From JAFDWR01 sp038216655 (lineage in GTDB: Bacteria; Armatimonadota; Fimbriimonadia; Fimbriimonadales; Fimbriimonadaceae): DNA of 64,000 bases. The notes below the pieces were generated by a model. It saw nothing but the letters and a program-made list of their open reading frames with translations, ran no database searches and was not told where the DNA came from. Positions within the stretch are counted from its first letter, which is position 1; each line of letters starts with the position of its first letter. This document shows positions 16,204 to 25,075 of the stretch, piece by piece. Location: positions 186,001-250,000 of the forward strand of contig JBBQPZ010000002.1 in NCBI GenBank assembly GCA_038216655.1. Direction: 5' to 3'. Both the position numbers and the translations under genes were made by a program.

Positions 16204-16890
16204 CGAAGTCGACCCTGCCTTCAGATTGGCCTCGATCTCCTCGGCCACGTACCGGTCCTTCTCGCCAGGCTCTAGCTCAAGCTTGCGCAGGATCACCAGT
16301 GCCTCGTCGTGGCGCCCGAGTGAGCGGAGGGCGCGGGCGATGCACCAGCGAGCGATTTGCTCCTGACGAGTCTGGCCATTGGCTTCCCGGCACTTCCGGG
16401 CCTCCTCGAAGGTCTTCAGCGCCTCCTCGAACCGGCCGGCGTCGTGGTGGGTCCAGCCGAGATTGTTGAGCAGGGATGCTCGCCACTTCTGGGCCTTGGG
16501 ATCCTCCGAGGAAGCGGCAAGGGAAATCGCGATGGCGAGCCACGGGAGGGCCGCGTCGCCCTTCTCGGTGATCGCGACCATGTGCGCGGCATCAACCGCA
16601 AGAGCATCCTCTTTGATCGCGACCGCGACCTCGTAGGCTTCCAAGAATAGCGGAGCGGCGTGGGGGATGTCTTTCGAAGAATTGAAAAGGCGGCCGCGTT
16701 CCAATAGGATGCGAACGGCGATGCGACCCTCGCGCTCGGGAAGCTGGTCGAGCACGTTATGTGCGGCCCCGAACTGACCCTGGAGACCAAGAGCCCGCGC
16801 GACCTGAGTCATCGCCTCATCGGCAACGGAGCGGAACCGGGTCTCGCTGGTAAGTGGGTCGTCAAAGTCCCAGAGGGTGTCGATGTCCAT
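16201..16890 (-). CDS. Tetratricopeptide-repeat protein, cytoplasmic
   Basis: A 229-aa soluble protein made almost entirely of helical pairs. TPR signatures are clearest at LNNLGWTHHDAGRFEEALKT (residues about 140-160) and IARALRSLGRHDEALVIL (about 185-202). There is no signal peptide and no membrane segment. This type of protein usually works as a scaffold; no enzyme domain is visible. It lies on the same strand as and upstream of the rhomboid gene, whose own C-terminal tail is also TPR-like, but a 130-nt repeat-filled gap separates them. Confidence 0.75.
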   Translation of the reverse strand: MDIDTLWDFDDPLTSETRFRSVADEAMTQVARALGLQGQFGAAHNVLDQLPEREGRIAVRILLERGRLFNSSKDIPHAAPLFLEAYEVAVAIKEDALAVDAAHMVAITEKGDAALPWLAIAISLAASSEDPKAQKWRASLLNNLGWTHHDAGRFEEALKTFEEARKCREANGQTRQEQIARWCIARALRSLGRHDEALVILRKLELEPGEKDRYVAEEIEANLKAGSTS

Positions 16891-17003
16891 TGGGTTCTAT
16901 GATGGCCCTTCTCGCAGTTGTAGGGGTAGTGGCGAAACTCACGAGACGCGGCTCTCCCTCAAAGGGCTTCCCGCGAACTCACTTTTCCCTTATTCTGGTT
17001 CGG

Positions 17004-17753
17004 ATGAGCGATGTACTGCCTGACGTATCGAAGGATCGTCGGAGCATTGGCCTCGAGATTCTTGTCGTTCTGACGCTCTTCTATGTACCGACCTTAGCCT
17101 CGGGAACGGAGGGGTGGATTCTCCAGGGAAGGTTGGCGGTCTTACCCGAGCACATTCAAGATCCATCGACCTTCTCGAACGCGCGTCTAGTTCAATCGCT
17201 GATTTCATTTGGCTCGATGGTTCCAGTCCTCCTTCTGATCATGGCAAGGGGAAAAGGGGGTCTTCAGGGGGTCGGGCTTGGCCCGGCAGTCCGGTTTGGC
17301 TACTTGGCGATAATTCCCATTGCTCTCGCCTTCTATCTCACTTCATGGCTGGCCATCCGCATCTATGCGCCGTTTTTGGACCCAGTCAAACTGGCCGAGT
17401 TCTTCCAGGGGAAGCACCACACGCCCGGCGATCTTGGCGCGACTCACTTGTCGCTCCTAGGCGTCAACGTGGCGGTGGCGGTGTTTCTCGAGGAATTTGT
17501 GATGCGGGGATTCCTAATGTCCAGGTTCACCCAACTTAACTGGCGACCGTGGACTTCGATTCTGGTCTCCTCGGCGCTCTTCGCGAGCTATCACATCTAC
17601 CAGGGCCCAGTTAGCGTCTCAGTGATCTTTGTGGACGGCATCGTGTTTGCCCTCGCCTTTAGGATCACGAAGTCGGTTTGGCCCGTATTTGTGGCGCACT
17701 GGCTGATCGATATGATCATCTTCTTCATCCGCCTCGGGGGGGTTGGAGCTTAA
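17004..17753 (+). CDS. CPBP-family intramembrane metalloprotease (first copy)
   Basis: A 249-aa polytopic membrane protein of the CaaX protease/bacteriocin-processing (CPBP) family. Motif 1 is EEFVMRGFLMSRF (EExxxR) near residue 156, motif 2 has His in LFASYHIYQG near 195, and motif 3 is VAHWLIDM near 230. All proposed catalytic residues are present. Substrates are unknown in most bacteria. I chose the ATG at 17004 because TATTCT (16991-16996) lies seven bases before it, and the longer frame overlaps the divergent TPR gene. A damaged paralogue follows after 3 nt. Confidence 0.88.
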   Translation: MSDVLPDVSKDRRSIGLEILVVLTLFYVPTLASGTEGWILQGRLAVLPEHIQDPSTFSNARLVQSLISFGSMVPVLLLIMARGKGGLQGVGLGPAVRFGYLAIIPIALAFYLTSWLAIRIYAPFLDPVKLAEFFQGKHHTPGDLGATHLSLLGVNVAVAVFLEEFVMRGFLMSRFTQLNWRPWTSILVSSALFASYHIYQGPVSVSVIFVDGIVFALAFRITKSVWPVFVAHWLIDMIIFFIRLGGVGA

Positions 17754-17756
17754 GCG

Positions 17757-18475
17757 ATGGTGGAGCAAACCGTTCCCGAAGCAATCCCGGCGAGGGTTGA
17801 CAAGGCGGGCCCTCTCGTAGAGGTTCTCGCGATGCTCAGTCTGTTCTGCTTCCCGCAGATACTCATGGCAATCCAGCGACAGTTTGTCTCTATCCCCCGG
17901 AATAGGGATGTTCAGCCGTCGGCCACGGTAACCGCGTGGGTGGGAGTTCTCCTGTGCGTCTGCTGGATTCCTGCGCTGCTCTTTGTCGCGAATTTCCGGG
18001 AGCGAGACTTACGCCGATTTGGACTTGGGGTGGGAGTGAAGTGGGCATACGCCCTGTGATTCCCCTCTACTTCGCCGATCGGATCGCGATGTGGTTTGGT
18101 TTCCTTTGGGCGGCTCCCAACTCGCCTCCCCCCGACTTCATTCAGTGGGTTTTAGGACGGAGTATGACCTTGCCCCATGGGAACCCCGCATGGCTCGCCG
18201 GTACGATCGTTTACACGGCCGCGTTCTATTTCGCGATCGAATTCGTCCTGCGGGGCTACTTGATCACGCGCCTTATCGAGCTTACGGGCCGCGCCTGGCT
18301 CGCAATCCTGGTCTCCTCGGCCCTGGTCTCATTGCCGTATGTCGATCACGGAATGTGGGAAGTGCTTCCGACTTTCCTCGCAAGCCTGGTCTATGCTCGC
18401 TTCTACCGATTCAGCGGCTCGATCTGGCCCGCTGTCCTCGCTCACTGGTTGCTTTACGTCCTCTTGTCGTTGTGA
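17757..18475 (+). pseudogene. CPBP-family protease, second copy, frameshifted
   Basis: A tandem paralogue of the preceding gene. The first frame (17757-18059) ends VKWAYAL at a TGA. The continuation IPLYFADRIAMWFGF and the CPBP domain are in the -1 frame up to 18475. Adding one G near 18055 (CTGTGA to CTGGTGA) would restore AYALVIPLYF and a protein of about 239 aa. Motif 1 reads IEFVLRGYLITRL, so the first Glu of EExxxR is Ile; motif 2 is PYVDHG and motif 3 LAHWLLY. Even if the frameshift is an error, the active site is degenerate. It may be a non-catalytic partner or decaying duplicate. Confidence 0.78.
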
Positions 18476-18558
18476 ATCGGGCTCCGTGTTGGTTGATTCG
18501 ATCCAATCTCTATCTCTGCACTTGCCCACTCGATAGCCTGACTGCGCGATAATGCGCT

Positions 18559-20142
18559 ATGCGTTGGGGTTTGGTTCCTTTGATCGCCTTGTTCTCGACC
18601 GTTGCGATGGCGGATTGGCCGCTGACGCGCGCCGAGAAGACAAATTACGACGAGACGTCGCACTACTCTGACGTTGTCCAGTATCTGCGCGATCTGCAGG
18701 CGATGGGAGCGCCGATCCAGGTTTCGACGATCGGGACCAGCTTCGACGGCAAGGCGATGCCAATGGTGGTCGCGTCGATTCCGCCCGTCAGCTCTGCCGC
18801 CGAAGCGCGTCGGCTCGGCAAACCGGTCGTCTATATCCAAGCGAACATCCACGCGGGCGAAGTCGAGGGCAAAGAGGCGGCCTTGATCGTCCTTCGCAGG
18901 CTGTGCCAGGCTGGAGGGAAGGGGCTTCTGAGCAAGATCGTGCTGGTCATGACCCCGATCTACAACATCGACGGGAACGAGAAATTCGGCCCGGTTGAGC
19001 GCACCCGACCTGAGCAAGTCGGCCCCCGCGAGGCGGGACTCCGGGCGAGTGGACAGGGGTTCGACCTGAACCGCGATGGCATTAAGGCGGAGTCGCTGGA
19101 GATGCGTGCGGTGCTCGAGAACGTTTACAACAAGTGGGATCCGGACTTGATGATGGACCTCCACACCACCGACGGCACGCGCCACGGGTTCGATCTCACC
19201 TATCTGCCGGGAAGCCACCCCGCGTCCGAGCCGGACGTGTACAAGTTCGGTTACGACGTACTGATCCCCGCGGTCAAGAAGGATCTGCAGTCCAAGTACG
19301 GGTTCGCGATCTTCGCTTACGGCGACGTGATGAATAAGGACGGTAAACCGGCCTGGCTCACGACCGGCCCCGAGGGGCGGTACTGCACGAATTACGTCGG
19401 GCTGCGTAACCGGATCGGACTCCTCTCCGAAGCGGCGACCTACATCCCGTTCAAGGAAAGAATCCTCGCCACCGACCGATTTGTGACCTCGACCCTGGAA
19501 TACGTGGCGAGCCACGCCAAGCAGATTCAGGACCTTTCGCGAAAGGCGGATGAGCAAGTCGTGGCGTGGGGGAACGGGATCAACGCCCCGATGCTGGCAG
19601 TTCGGACCGAGCTCGCCAAGAGCGGCGAGCAAGCGGTGCCGGTCGAGAAGCTCGCGGCGGGCGAGAAGGCCCCCTTCGGACGACCGAAGACCCTAGCGAT
19701 GATCAAGATGCCGATCTACGATCGGTACTCGGCGACGCGGCTGGCCAAGTTCCCGATGGGCTACCTGATCCCCGCGACCGAGATGAAGACGGTCGAGCTG
19801 CTGAAGCGCCATGGCATCATCGTCGAGAAACTGCTCGGCGACTGGACGGGCACGACCACCCGGTTCGACATTGACCAGGTGGTTCCTGCCGCCTCAGTCT
19901 TTCAGGGGCACCACTTGACCAAGCTCGAAGGGAAGTACGTGGATGCCACGACGACCGCGAGCGCGGGTTGGTACCTCGTCCGGACGGCTCAGCCGCTGGC
20001 GATCGTGGCGTTCGAGATCCTCGAACCCGAGAGCATCGACGGCGCGGTGGGCTGGGAGTTCATCACCGGACTGAAGACGGGATCGGCGTATCCGGTGTTG
20101 AAGGTCTTCACCCCGGTCGCGGTGGCTACGGAACGGCAGTAA
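18559..20142 (+). CDS. Secreted M14-family zinc carboxypeptidase-like protein
   Basis: A 527-aa exported protein with a signal peptide (MRWGLVPLIALFSTVAMA). The M14 domain begins near residue 30: zinc ligands in ANIHAGEVEGKE (HxxE) near 98, substrate-side GFDLNRDGIK near 171, the third zinc His in MMDLHTTDGTRHG near 200, and a catalytic Glu candidate in GLLSEAATYIPF. Family members remove C-terminal residues from peptides or act on cell-wall peptides. The C-terminal 200 residues have no clear family. GATAAT (18548-18553) lies five bases before the ATG with no Shine-Dalgarno. Its stop codon TAA is the first unit of a TAAGGAGG array. Confidence 0.88.
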   Translation: MRWGLVPLIALFSTVAMADWPLTRAEKTNYDETSHYSDVVQYLRDLQAMGAPIQVSTIGTSFDGKAMPMVVASIPPVSSAAEARRLGKPVVYIQANIHAGEVEGKEAALIVLRRLCQAGGKGLLSKIVLVMTPIYNIDGNEKFGPVERTRPEQVGPREAGLRASGQGFDLNRDGIKAESLEMRAVLENVYNKWDPDLMMDLHTTDGTRHGFDLTYLPGSHPASEPDVYKFGYDVLIPAVKKDLQSKYGFAIFAYGDVMNKDGKPAWLTTGPEGRYCTNYVGLRNRIGLLSEAATYIPFKERILATDRFVTSTLEYVASHAKQIQDLSRKADEQVVAWGNGINAPMLAVRTELAKSGEQAVPVEKLAAGEKAPFGRPKTLAMIKMPIYDRYSATRLAKFPMGYLIPATEMKTVELLKRHGIIVEKLLGDWTGTTTRFDIDQVVPAASVFQGHHLTKLEGKYVDATTTASAGWYLVRTAQPLAIVAFEILEPESIDGAVGWEFITGLKTGSAYPVLKVFTPVAVATERQ

Positions 20143-20220
20143 GGAGGTAAGGAGGTAAGGAGGTAAGGGGGTAAGGCGCGTGATTCAGATTTCGCTTTAC
20201 CCCTTAACTCCTTACCCCTT
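20140..20220. repeat. TAAGGAGG inverted arms between two convergent stop codons
   Basis: From the M14 stop at 20140 the sequence repeats TAAGGAGG three times, then TAAGGGGG and TAAGG (to 20176). The opposite arm, 20196-20220, is TTTACCCCTTAACTCCTTA and then CCCCTT. On the minus strand it begins at the S41 gene stop (20212-20214) as TAA GGA GTT AAG GGG TAA. Both convergent genes therefore end in the same kind of unit, and the two arms can pair. The spacer is only about 19 nt. Confidence 0.85.
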
Positions 20221-21249
20221 CACGGCATCGAGCGCCCGCTGGTAGCGCTCGCGGTCGTCGGCGTCGGCAGTCTTCGCAAGTAGGTGCCGCAGGGCGAGGC
20301 GCTGGGCTTCGTTGAGGGCTTCGGCGGGGTCGACTTTGACGTCGGGGATGACACCGGTGCCTTCCCAGTTCTTCTTGCTGTACGGGTTCATCGCCTGACC
20401 GACGGGAATGAAGGCGGTGAAGTGGTCGTTCAACCGCTCAGAGCCGCCCGGGTTCGCTCCACCCCAAGTAGAACCACCGACGATGGTGGCACGGTGGAGG
20501 TTCTGAAGGTCGTAGGCGAACTCCTCGGCTCCCGAGCCGGTTCGGGGACCGGTGAGAACGTACACCTCGCGATTCAGGTACCGCTTGCCCGGCACCGACT
20601 TGAGGGTCCAGAACTCCTCCTTGTGGGTTCCTCGATCAAAGTAGATGTCGTTCAGATGCACCGGCTTCGAATCGAACAAGTAGGAGCAGAGCAGTCGGAC
20701 GGTGGCGGGGTCGCCGCCGCCGTTTCCGCGGATGTCGAAGATCAGGGCGTCGGTGTTGGCGACGAAATCCATCGCCGCCCGTGCCGGCTCGGCCGCGACG
20801 GCGGGGTCGAGGAAGCCGTCGAACTTGATGTAGCCGATGTTGCCGGGGAGGCGCTGAACACTGCTGAAGGCACCGTTCATGAAGCGATCCATGTGCTTTC
20901 CCTTGGCGATCTCTTCGGCGCTGGGGGTCTTGCGCTCGGCCCGGACGGGTAGAGTGTCTGCGCTGAAGGTAACGTGGAGGTGGGCGTCGTGGCAAAGCGC
21001 GCGCATGTCCTCAGTCAAGGTCTTAGCAAAAGCGGTTCCGTCCGTGATCGCATCGTACGCGTTTGAGGCGAGCTTGGCGCGAAGGGCGGTCTCGACCTGT
21101 TTGGACAGACTCGCCGAAAAATAGTCCTCATTCATGGCCCGAATGAGTTCATTTACCGTCTGCAATTTTACGGAAGACGATATCGGGGTAACGTCCGCAT
21201 ATCTTGTTGACGTAGTGATCAGCAATGAAGCTAGGAGAGCGATGTTCAT
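20212..21249 (-). CDS. S41-family (tail-specific/IRBP-like) peptidase, exported
   Basis: A 345-aa protein with a short N-terminal hydrophobic signal (MNIALLASLLITTSTRYA). An IRBP-like helical domain (about 30-95) is followed by the S41 core: GNIGYIKFDGF near 140, DIRGNGGGDPATVRLL near 178, catalytic Ser in TGSGAEEFAYDL near 242, and GGSTWGGANPGG after it. There is no PDZ domain between the two, unlike CtpA-type proteases. The C-terminus has a helical tail (ALNEAQRLALRHLLAK). It follows the TetR gene by 6 nt and is probably controlled by it. Confidence 0.88.
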   Translation of the reverse strand: MNIALLASLLITTSTRYADVTPISSSVKLQTVNELIRAMNEDYFSASLSKQVETALRAKLASNAYDAITDGTAFAKTLTEDMRALCHDAHLHVTFSADTLPVRAERKTPSAEEIAKGKHMDRFMNGAFSSVQRLPGNIGYIKFDGFLDPAVAAEPARAAMDFVANTDALIFDIRGNGGGDPATVRLLCSYLFDSKPVHLNDIYFDRGTHKEEFWTLKSVPGKRYLNREVYVLTGPRTGSGAEEFAYDLQNLHRATIVGGSTWGGANPGGSERLNDHFTAFIPVGQAMNPYSKKNWEGTGVIPDVKVDPAEALNEAQRLALRHLLAKTADADDRERYQRALDAVKG

Positions 21250-21255
21250 AGTGTT

Positions 21256-21849
21256 TTAGGGGCGGGTTAATCCGCGAATCAGGAGATCGACGAGGTTGGA
21301 TAAGTTCTCCCGGATCGTTTCCGGCGATCCGAGTTCCCTTACAGACAGGCTGTAGGGCAGGTAAGCGTTCGTCGCCACGATGAGCGTTTCCGCTGTCTCG
21401 GCATCATTGTCGAGGCAAAAGTGGCCACTGGCCGCTCCCTCGGCCAATACCTTGGTGAGCAAGTTGCGCTCGACTTCGAAGTAAGTCTTCCGGCGCTCCA
21501 TGTAGGCGGGGCGAACCGCTTCAAACAACTCGTCGAGCGCCATCGTGTAGTTGCGGACTGCATTCACGCGGCTCATGACGCGCACCATCAGCATCTCTCG
21601 CAGGCGGCGGCACGGGTCGGTTGGCTCGCGGCCAATTGCCGCCATTGAGTGCTGCGCCGCTTCGACGACGCGCCCGATGGAGGAGAGGCCGAGTTCTTCC
21701 TTGCTGGAAAAGCGAAGGTAGATCGTGCGCTTGGCAACGCCGGCTTCGCGGGCGACATCGTCCATGGTGATCCGCCGAAAGCCGTGCTGAGCCATCAGGC
21801 GATCGGCGGCGTCGAGGATCGCATCGCGGAGATCGATGGGCGCGGTCAT
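21256..21849 (-). CDS. TetR/AcrR-family transcriptional regulator
   Basis: A 197-aa regulator. The N-terminal DNA-binding domain carries a TetR helix-turn-helix: FRRITMDDVAREAGVAKRT then IYLRFSSKEEL (residues about 20-52). The C-terminal ligand domain is divergent, as is normal. I take the ATG at 21849 over a TTG two codons upstream. TATAAT stands five bases before it on the minus strand and two palindromes overlap the promoter, so autoregulation is likely. The S41 peptidase gene follows within 6 nt and is the likely co-regulated target. The inducer cannot be inferred. Confidence 0.9.
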   Translation of the reverse strand: MTAPIDLRDAILDAADRLMAQHGFRRITMDDVAREAGVAKRTIYLRFSSKEELGLSSIGRVVEAAQHSMAAIGREPTDPCRRLREMLMVRVMSRVNAVRNYTMALDELFEAVRPAYMERRKTYFEVERNLLTKVLAEGAASGHFCLDNDAETAETLIVATNAYLPYSLSVRELGSPETIRENLSNLVDLLIRGLTRP

Positions 21850-21854
21850 GCTCA

Positions 21855-21892
21855 ATTATATGCATATATGCACGGATTGCGTTTTCCGTGCA
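21855..21892 (-). promoter_or_regulatory. Promoter and palindromic operator of the tetR-S41 unit
   Basis: The minus strand has TATAAT at 21860-21855, five bases before the start codon. Overlapping it is the perfect 12-bp palindrome TATATGCATATA (21857-21868). Just upstream is TGCACGG (21869-21875), ten bases, then CCGTGCA (21886-21892), an inverted repeat typical of TetR operators. The placement predicts repression by the regulator's own product. Confidence 0.6.
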
Positions 21893-22323
21893 TCAAGGCG
21901 GGTCTAAAGGCGGGGTGGAGGATGCTCAGGCTTGGAGAGTTGGAGTGTTGGACGGGCGGGTTGCGATCGGGAAGGCCGAGTCCTCCTGGCCTTCCATCGA
22001 TTACTCAAGGCTCCAATACTCAAGAGGCAGTCAAGGTCTCACTTGTCATCCTTCATGCGGTGCCACGGTTTGGCCAGGATCGTAGATGCCGGAGAAACCG
22101 GAACTGCTACTGGCAAACCGTGCTCCTGCGCACCGGTGGTAATGACAACGCACGGTTTGCCGGGAAACGACTCCCATCCTAAGGGCACTTCCAATCCCGG
22201 CCAAACCCTGGCACCGCAGATCAACGACAACGAATGAAGGCTCGCATCCACCGTTATCCATTCCTTACCACCTGTCTCTCGGGCCGGAAGGACCCGCTTG
22301 GGGTTTAATGTGGGTCGGACGAA
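21893..22323. repeat. 474-nt divergent gap: 8-nt unit arms and nested hairpin R3
   Basis: The whole gap (21850-22323) has no gene. 21932-21953 carries TTGGAGAG TTGGAGTG TTGGA, degenerate copies of the 7199 array. An opposing CTCCAATACTCAA lies at about 22010-22023, with an 8-bp stem GGAAGGCC / GGCCTTCC between them. From 22057 to 22217 is another inverted repeat with 24-nt arms matching at 22 positions (left begins GCGGTGCCACGG). Nested in it are perfect 12-bp arms GGCAAACCGTGC (22112-22123) and GCACGGTTTGCC (22150-22161). A related pair occurs at 63930-63996. Confidence 0.75.
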
Positions 22324-24228
22324 ATGCCGAACGACGGACCCTTACCCGAATCTCTGGGTTCCCCCCCATCTGTGCCAGGGGGTGCACATGCTCCAACCTC
22401 CTTGCCTGCCAACGTCGAGCGCTTTGTACGTTGGACTTGGGCTTTCATCCTATACAACCTGGCGGTTGTGGCCTGGGGCGGCTTCGTTCGCGCGAGTTTT
22501 TCGGGAGCGGGTTGCGGCGATCACTGGCCGCTTTGCGACGGAAAGATCCTTCCCGGGTTTGCAACTTTCGAGCAGAAGGCGGAGTTCGCCCATCGGATTT
22601 CGAGCGGCCTGGCCATTCCGATGGCGGCTTTATTGCTCTTTTTTGCGTTCCGAGTTTTCCCGAAAGGGAGCGCGGTCCGGCGCGGTGGCGGGTTTGTCCT
22701 CCTATTCACGCTGACGGAGGGGGCAGTAGGCGCCTTGCTTGTGCTCTTTGGTTGGGTCGCCCATAAGGACAGCGTTTCGCGGACGATCTCGATGTCCGTG
22801 CACATGGTCAACACGTTCTTCCTGCTGGGAGCGCTCACCTTCACGGTCCTGGCGGCTTCGGGTGTTTCGAAACCGAAGTGGCGCGGGCAAGGACCCGTCG
22901 GAGTCGCGCTGATCGTGGCATTCGGTTCGGTTCTGCTGCTCGGCGTGTCCGGTGCGTGTTCCGCCCTCGGGCATATGCTGCAGCCGACCGACAACGTGCT
23001 TGGTTCGGCGCTGGCGGCGGGGTCCCACTATCTGGTCCGGCTCCAGTTGATGCATCCGTTTGTCGCCGCGAGCGTTGGGCTCTATCTGGTCTTCCTGGTA
23101 GGAATTCTCAATCACTTCCGGCCCGACCCGGCGGTCAAGCAGGCGGGGCGTTGGATGCTCGGGGTCTACGTCTTCCAGACCGCGCTGGGCGTCGTGAATA
23201 TCTGGCTCAAAGCCCCGATCGCGATGCAGATGGCGCACCTGGTGCTCGCTGACCTCCTCTGGATCACCGTGGTGATCGTCGCGAGTTACTCGCTGCGCGA
23301 GGGCGTGATTCGAGTGGAAAGCTCCGCCGACTTGCCCGTGTTCGAGGGCGAGCGCAGTCAGGGTCGCGCGCTGCTCAAGCAATACATCGCGCTGACCAAG
23401 CCGCGCGTCATCTCCCTCCTTCTCTTCACGACGCTGGCGACGATGTTCATCGCCGCCCGAGGTTGGCCGGGTGGCTGGCTGTTCACCGCGGTCGCCATCG
23501 GCGGCTACCTGTCGGCAGGCGCGGCGAACGCGATCAACATGGTGATCGACCGCGACATCGACGGGACGATGAAGCGAACGTCCACACGCCCTACGGTCAC
23601 TCAGGACATCACCTCGACGAACGCGTTGGCGTTTGGATTCGGTGCCGCCGCAGTCGCCGCGGTGCTTCTCGCTTTGGCCGCGAACATCCTGACCGCGCTG
23701 ATGGCGATGGCGGGGCTGGTCTTCTACGTCGTGGTCTACACGCTGATCCTGAAGCGCCGGACTTGGCACAACATCGTGATCGGCGGCGCGGCGGGAGCGT
23801 TCCCTCCGCTGGTCGGTTGGGCGGCCGTGACGAACAGCCTCCCTGCGCTCGCTTGGGTGCTCTTCGCGATCATCTTCGTCTGGACGCCGGTGCACTTCTG
23901 GGCGCTGGCACTGCTGATCAAGGACGACTACGCGGCGGCGGGCGTTCCGATGTTGCCGGTGGTTCGCGGAGATCGCGTCACGGTTCAACAAATTGCGGTT
24001 TATACAGTTTTGACGGTCGCGGTGACGGCGGTGCCGTTTGTCCAGGGGCAGGCCGGGTGGCTGTATCTGGGGAGCGCGGTGCTGCTCAACGCCTACCTCC
24101 TGATTCTCTGCGGGAAACTGTACAAGGTGATTGACCGACCGCGTGCGAGTCGGCTCTTCCACTACTCAATGCTCTACCTCGCTTTGCTATTTCTGATGGT
24201 CGCCGTCGATCGTGCGGTTTTAGCGTGA
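22324..24228 (+). CDS. Heme A synthase / protoheme IX farnesyltransferase fusion (CtaA-CtaB)
   Basis: A 634-aa membrane protein joining two heme-modifying enzymes. Residues about 30-335 are COX15/CtaA-like: GGFVRASFSGAGCGDHWPLCDG near 53, AHRISSGLA near 90, SVHMVNTFFLLG near 155 and LMHPFVAA near 235. Residues about 350-634 are CtaB: QYIALTKPRVISLLLF, AINMVIDRDIDGTMKRTSTR (prenyl-diphosphate site) near 405, and LLIKDDYAAAGVPMLPVV near 530. CtaB adds farnesyl to heme B to make heme O; CtaA oxidises it to heme A for the oxidase encoded downstream. Similar fusions are known in Thermus. Being upstream of the ACIII-caa3 genes on the same strand fits that role. Confidence 0.93.
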   Translation: MPNDGPLPESLGSPPSVPGGAHAPTSLPANVERFVRWTWAFILYNLAVVAWGGFVRASFSGAGCGDHWPLCDGKILPGFATFEQKAEFAHRISSGLAIPMAALLLFFAFRVFPKGSAVRRGGGFVLLFTLTEGAVGALLVLFGWVAHKDSVSRTISMSVHMVNTFFLLGALTFTVLAASGVSKPKWRGQGPVGVALIVAFGSVLLLGVSGACSALGHMLQPTDNVLGSALAAGSHYLVRLQLMHPFVAASVGLYLVFLVGILNHFRPDPAVKQAGRWMLGVYVFQTALGVVNIWLKAPIAMQMAHLVLADLLWITVVIVASYSLREGVIRVESSADLPVFEGERSQGRALLKQYIALTKPRVISLLLFTTLATMFIAARGWPGGWLFTAVAIGGYLSAGAANAINMVIDRDIDGTMKRTSTRPTVTQDITSTNALAFGFGAAAVAAVLLALAANILTALMAMAGLVFYVVVYTLILKRRTWHNIVIGGAAGAFPPLVGWAAVTNSLPALAWVLFAIIFVWTPVHFWALALLIKDDYAAAGVPMLPVVRGDRVTVQQIAVYTVLTVAVTAVPFVQGQAGWLYLGSAVLLNAYLLILCGKLYKVIDRPRASRLFHYSMLYLALLFLMVAVDRAVLA

Positions 24229-24304
24229 AATTTCCACTATGCAAGCCGAGATCGAAGGCGGGTAGCCTTTTGCGCGCCACCTTTCTACAAGGAAGCACCC
24301 TCTA

Positions 24305-25054
24305 ATGCCCAACGTATTTAAACCGAGTAGCAATACGGTCGCCCGCGCAAGCCTGGTTGCAGGTCTTGCGGCACCGGTGATCCTGGGTCTGGCCGTCGCG
24401 GCTATCTCGCGCTCACCGATGAACACCAAGGTGAACGTGCCGAAGAACCAACCGGTTCCCTTCAGTCACCAGCACCATGCGTGGGAGCTTGGGATTGACT
24501 GCCGCTACTGCCACACGTCGGTCGAGAAGTCGGCTTCCGCGGGCATCCCCGCGACCGAAGTTTGTATGAGCTGCCACTCGCAGATTTGGCAGAACTCGCC
24601 CCTGCTCCAGCCTATCCGCGATTCTTACGAGACCAAGACGCCGATGAAGTGGACCCTGGTCAACAAGGTCCCCGAGTTCGTCTATTTCAACCACTCGATC
24701 CACATTTCCCGCGGCATCAACTGCAACACGTGCCACGGCCCGGTTCAGCAGATGCATATCACCTGGAAGGGCAACTCGTTCCAGATGCAGTGGTGTCTCG
24801 AGTGTCACCGCGCGCCAGAGAAATACCTGTACAAGGATGAAGCTCACCCTGAATTGAGCGGACGCCAGCAGGTCTTCGAGCTCTACTGGAAGATCCAACG
24901 GAATGAGAAGCTGAGCCCGAAGGAGCAGAATTTGGTGATTGGCCAAAGCATCCGCACCGAGGACTCCGAGAGCGTCGAGAAGGGCAACGAGCTTGTGAAG
25001 AAGTACGGAGTGAAGACGCAGCAGTTGGGCGACTGCTCGACCTGTCACCGATAG
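24305..25054 (+). CDS. actA: Alternative complex III subunit ActA, pentaheme cytochrome c
   Basis: A 249-aa protein with one N-terminal membrane helix (residues about 15-35) and five CxxCH heme sites: CRYCH, CMSCH, CNTCH, CLECH and CSTCH, the last at the extreme C-terminus. FSHQHHAWELGIDCRYCH and FNHSIHISRGINCNTCHG are typical of ActA and related cytochromes, with distal His ligands. ACIII oxidises quinol and passes electrons to a cytochrome c or directly to the oxidase. It is the first of six act genes. AAGGAAG lies about ten bases before the start, a weak ribosome site. Confidence 0.94.
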   Translation: MPNVFKPSSNTVARASLVAGLAAPVILGLAVAAISRSPMNTKVNVPKNQPVPFSHQHHAWELGIDCRYCHTSVEKSASAGIPATEVCMSCHSQIWQNSPLLQPIRDSYETKTPMKWTLVNKVPEFVYFNHSIHISRGINCNTCHGPVQQMHITWKGNSFQMQWCLECHRAPEKYLYKDEAHPELSGRQQVFELYWKIQRNEKLSPKEQNLVIGQSIRTEDSESVEKGNELVKKYGVKTQQLGDCSTCHR

Positions 25055-25075
25055 TTTTCGACCCAATAGAGAGTA

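Noticed and set aside
22039..22261. Short open frames in the R3 hairpin gap
   Set aside because: They are explained by the inverted repeat; both strands give similar frames and none has a start signal.
22702..24162. A 486-codon minus-strand frame opposite ctaA-ctaB
   Set aside because: Extremely Arg/His/Gln-rich with no hydrophobic core; opposite a clear membrane enzyme. Shadow frame.
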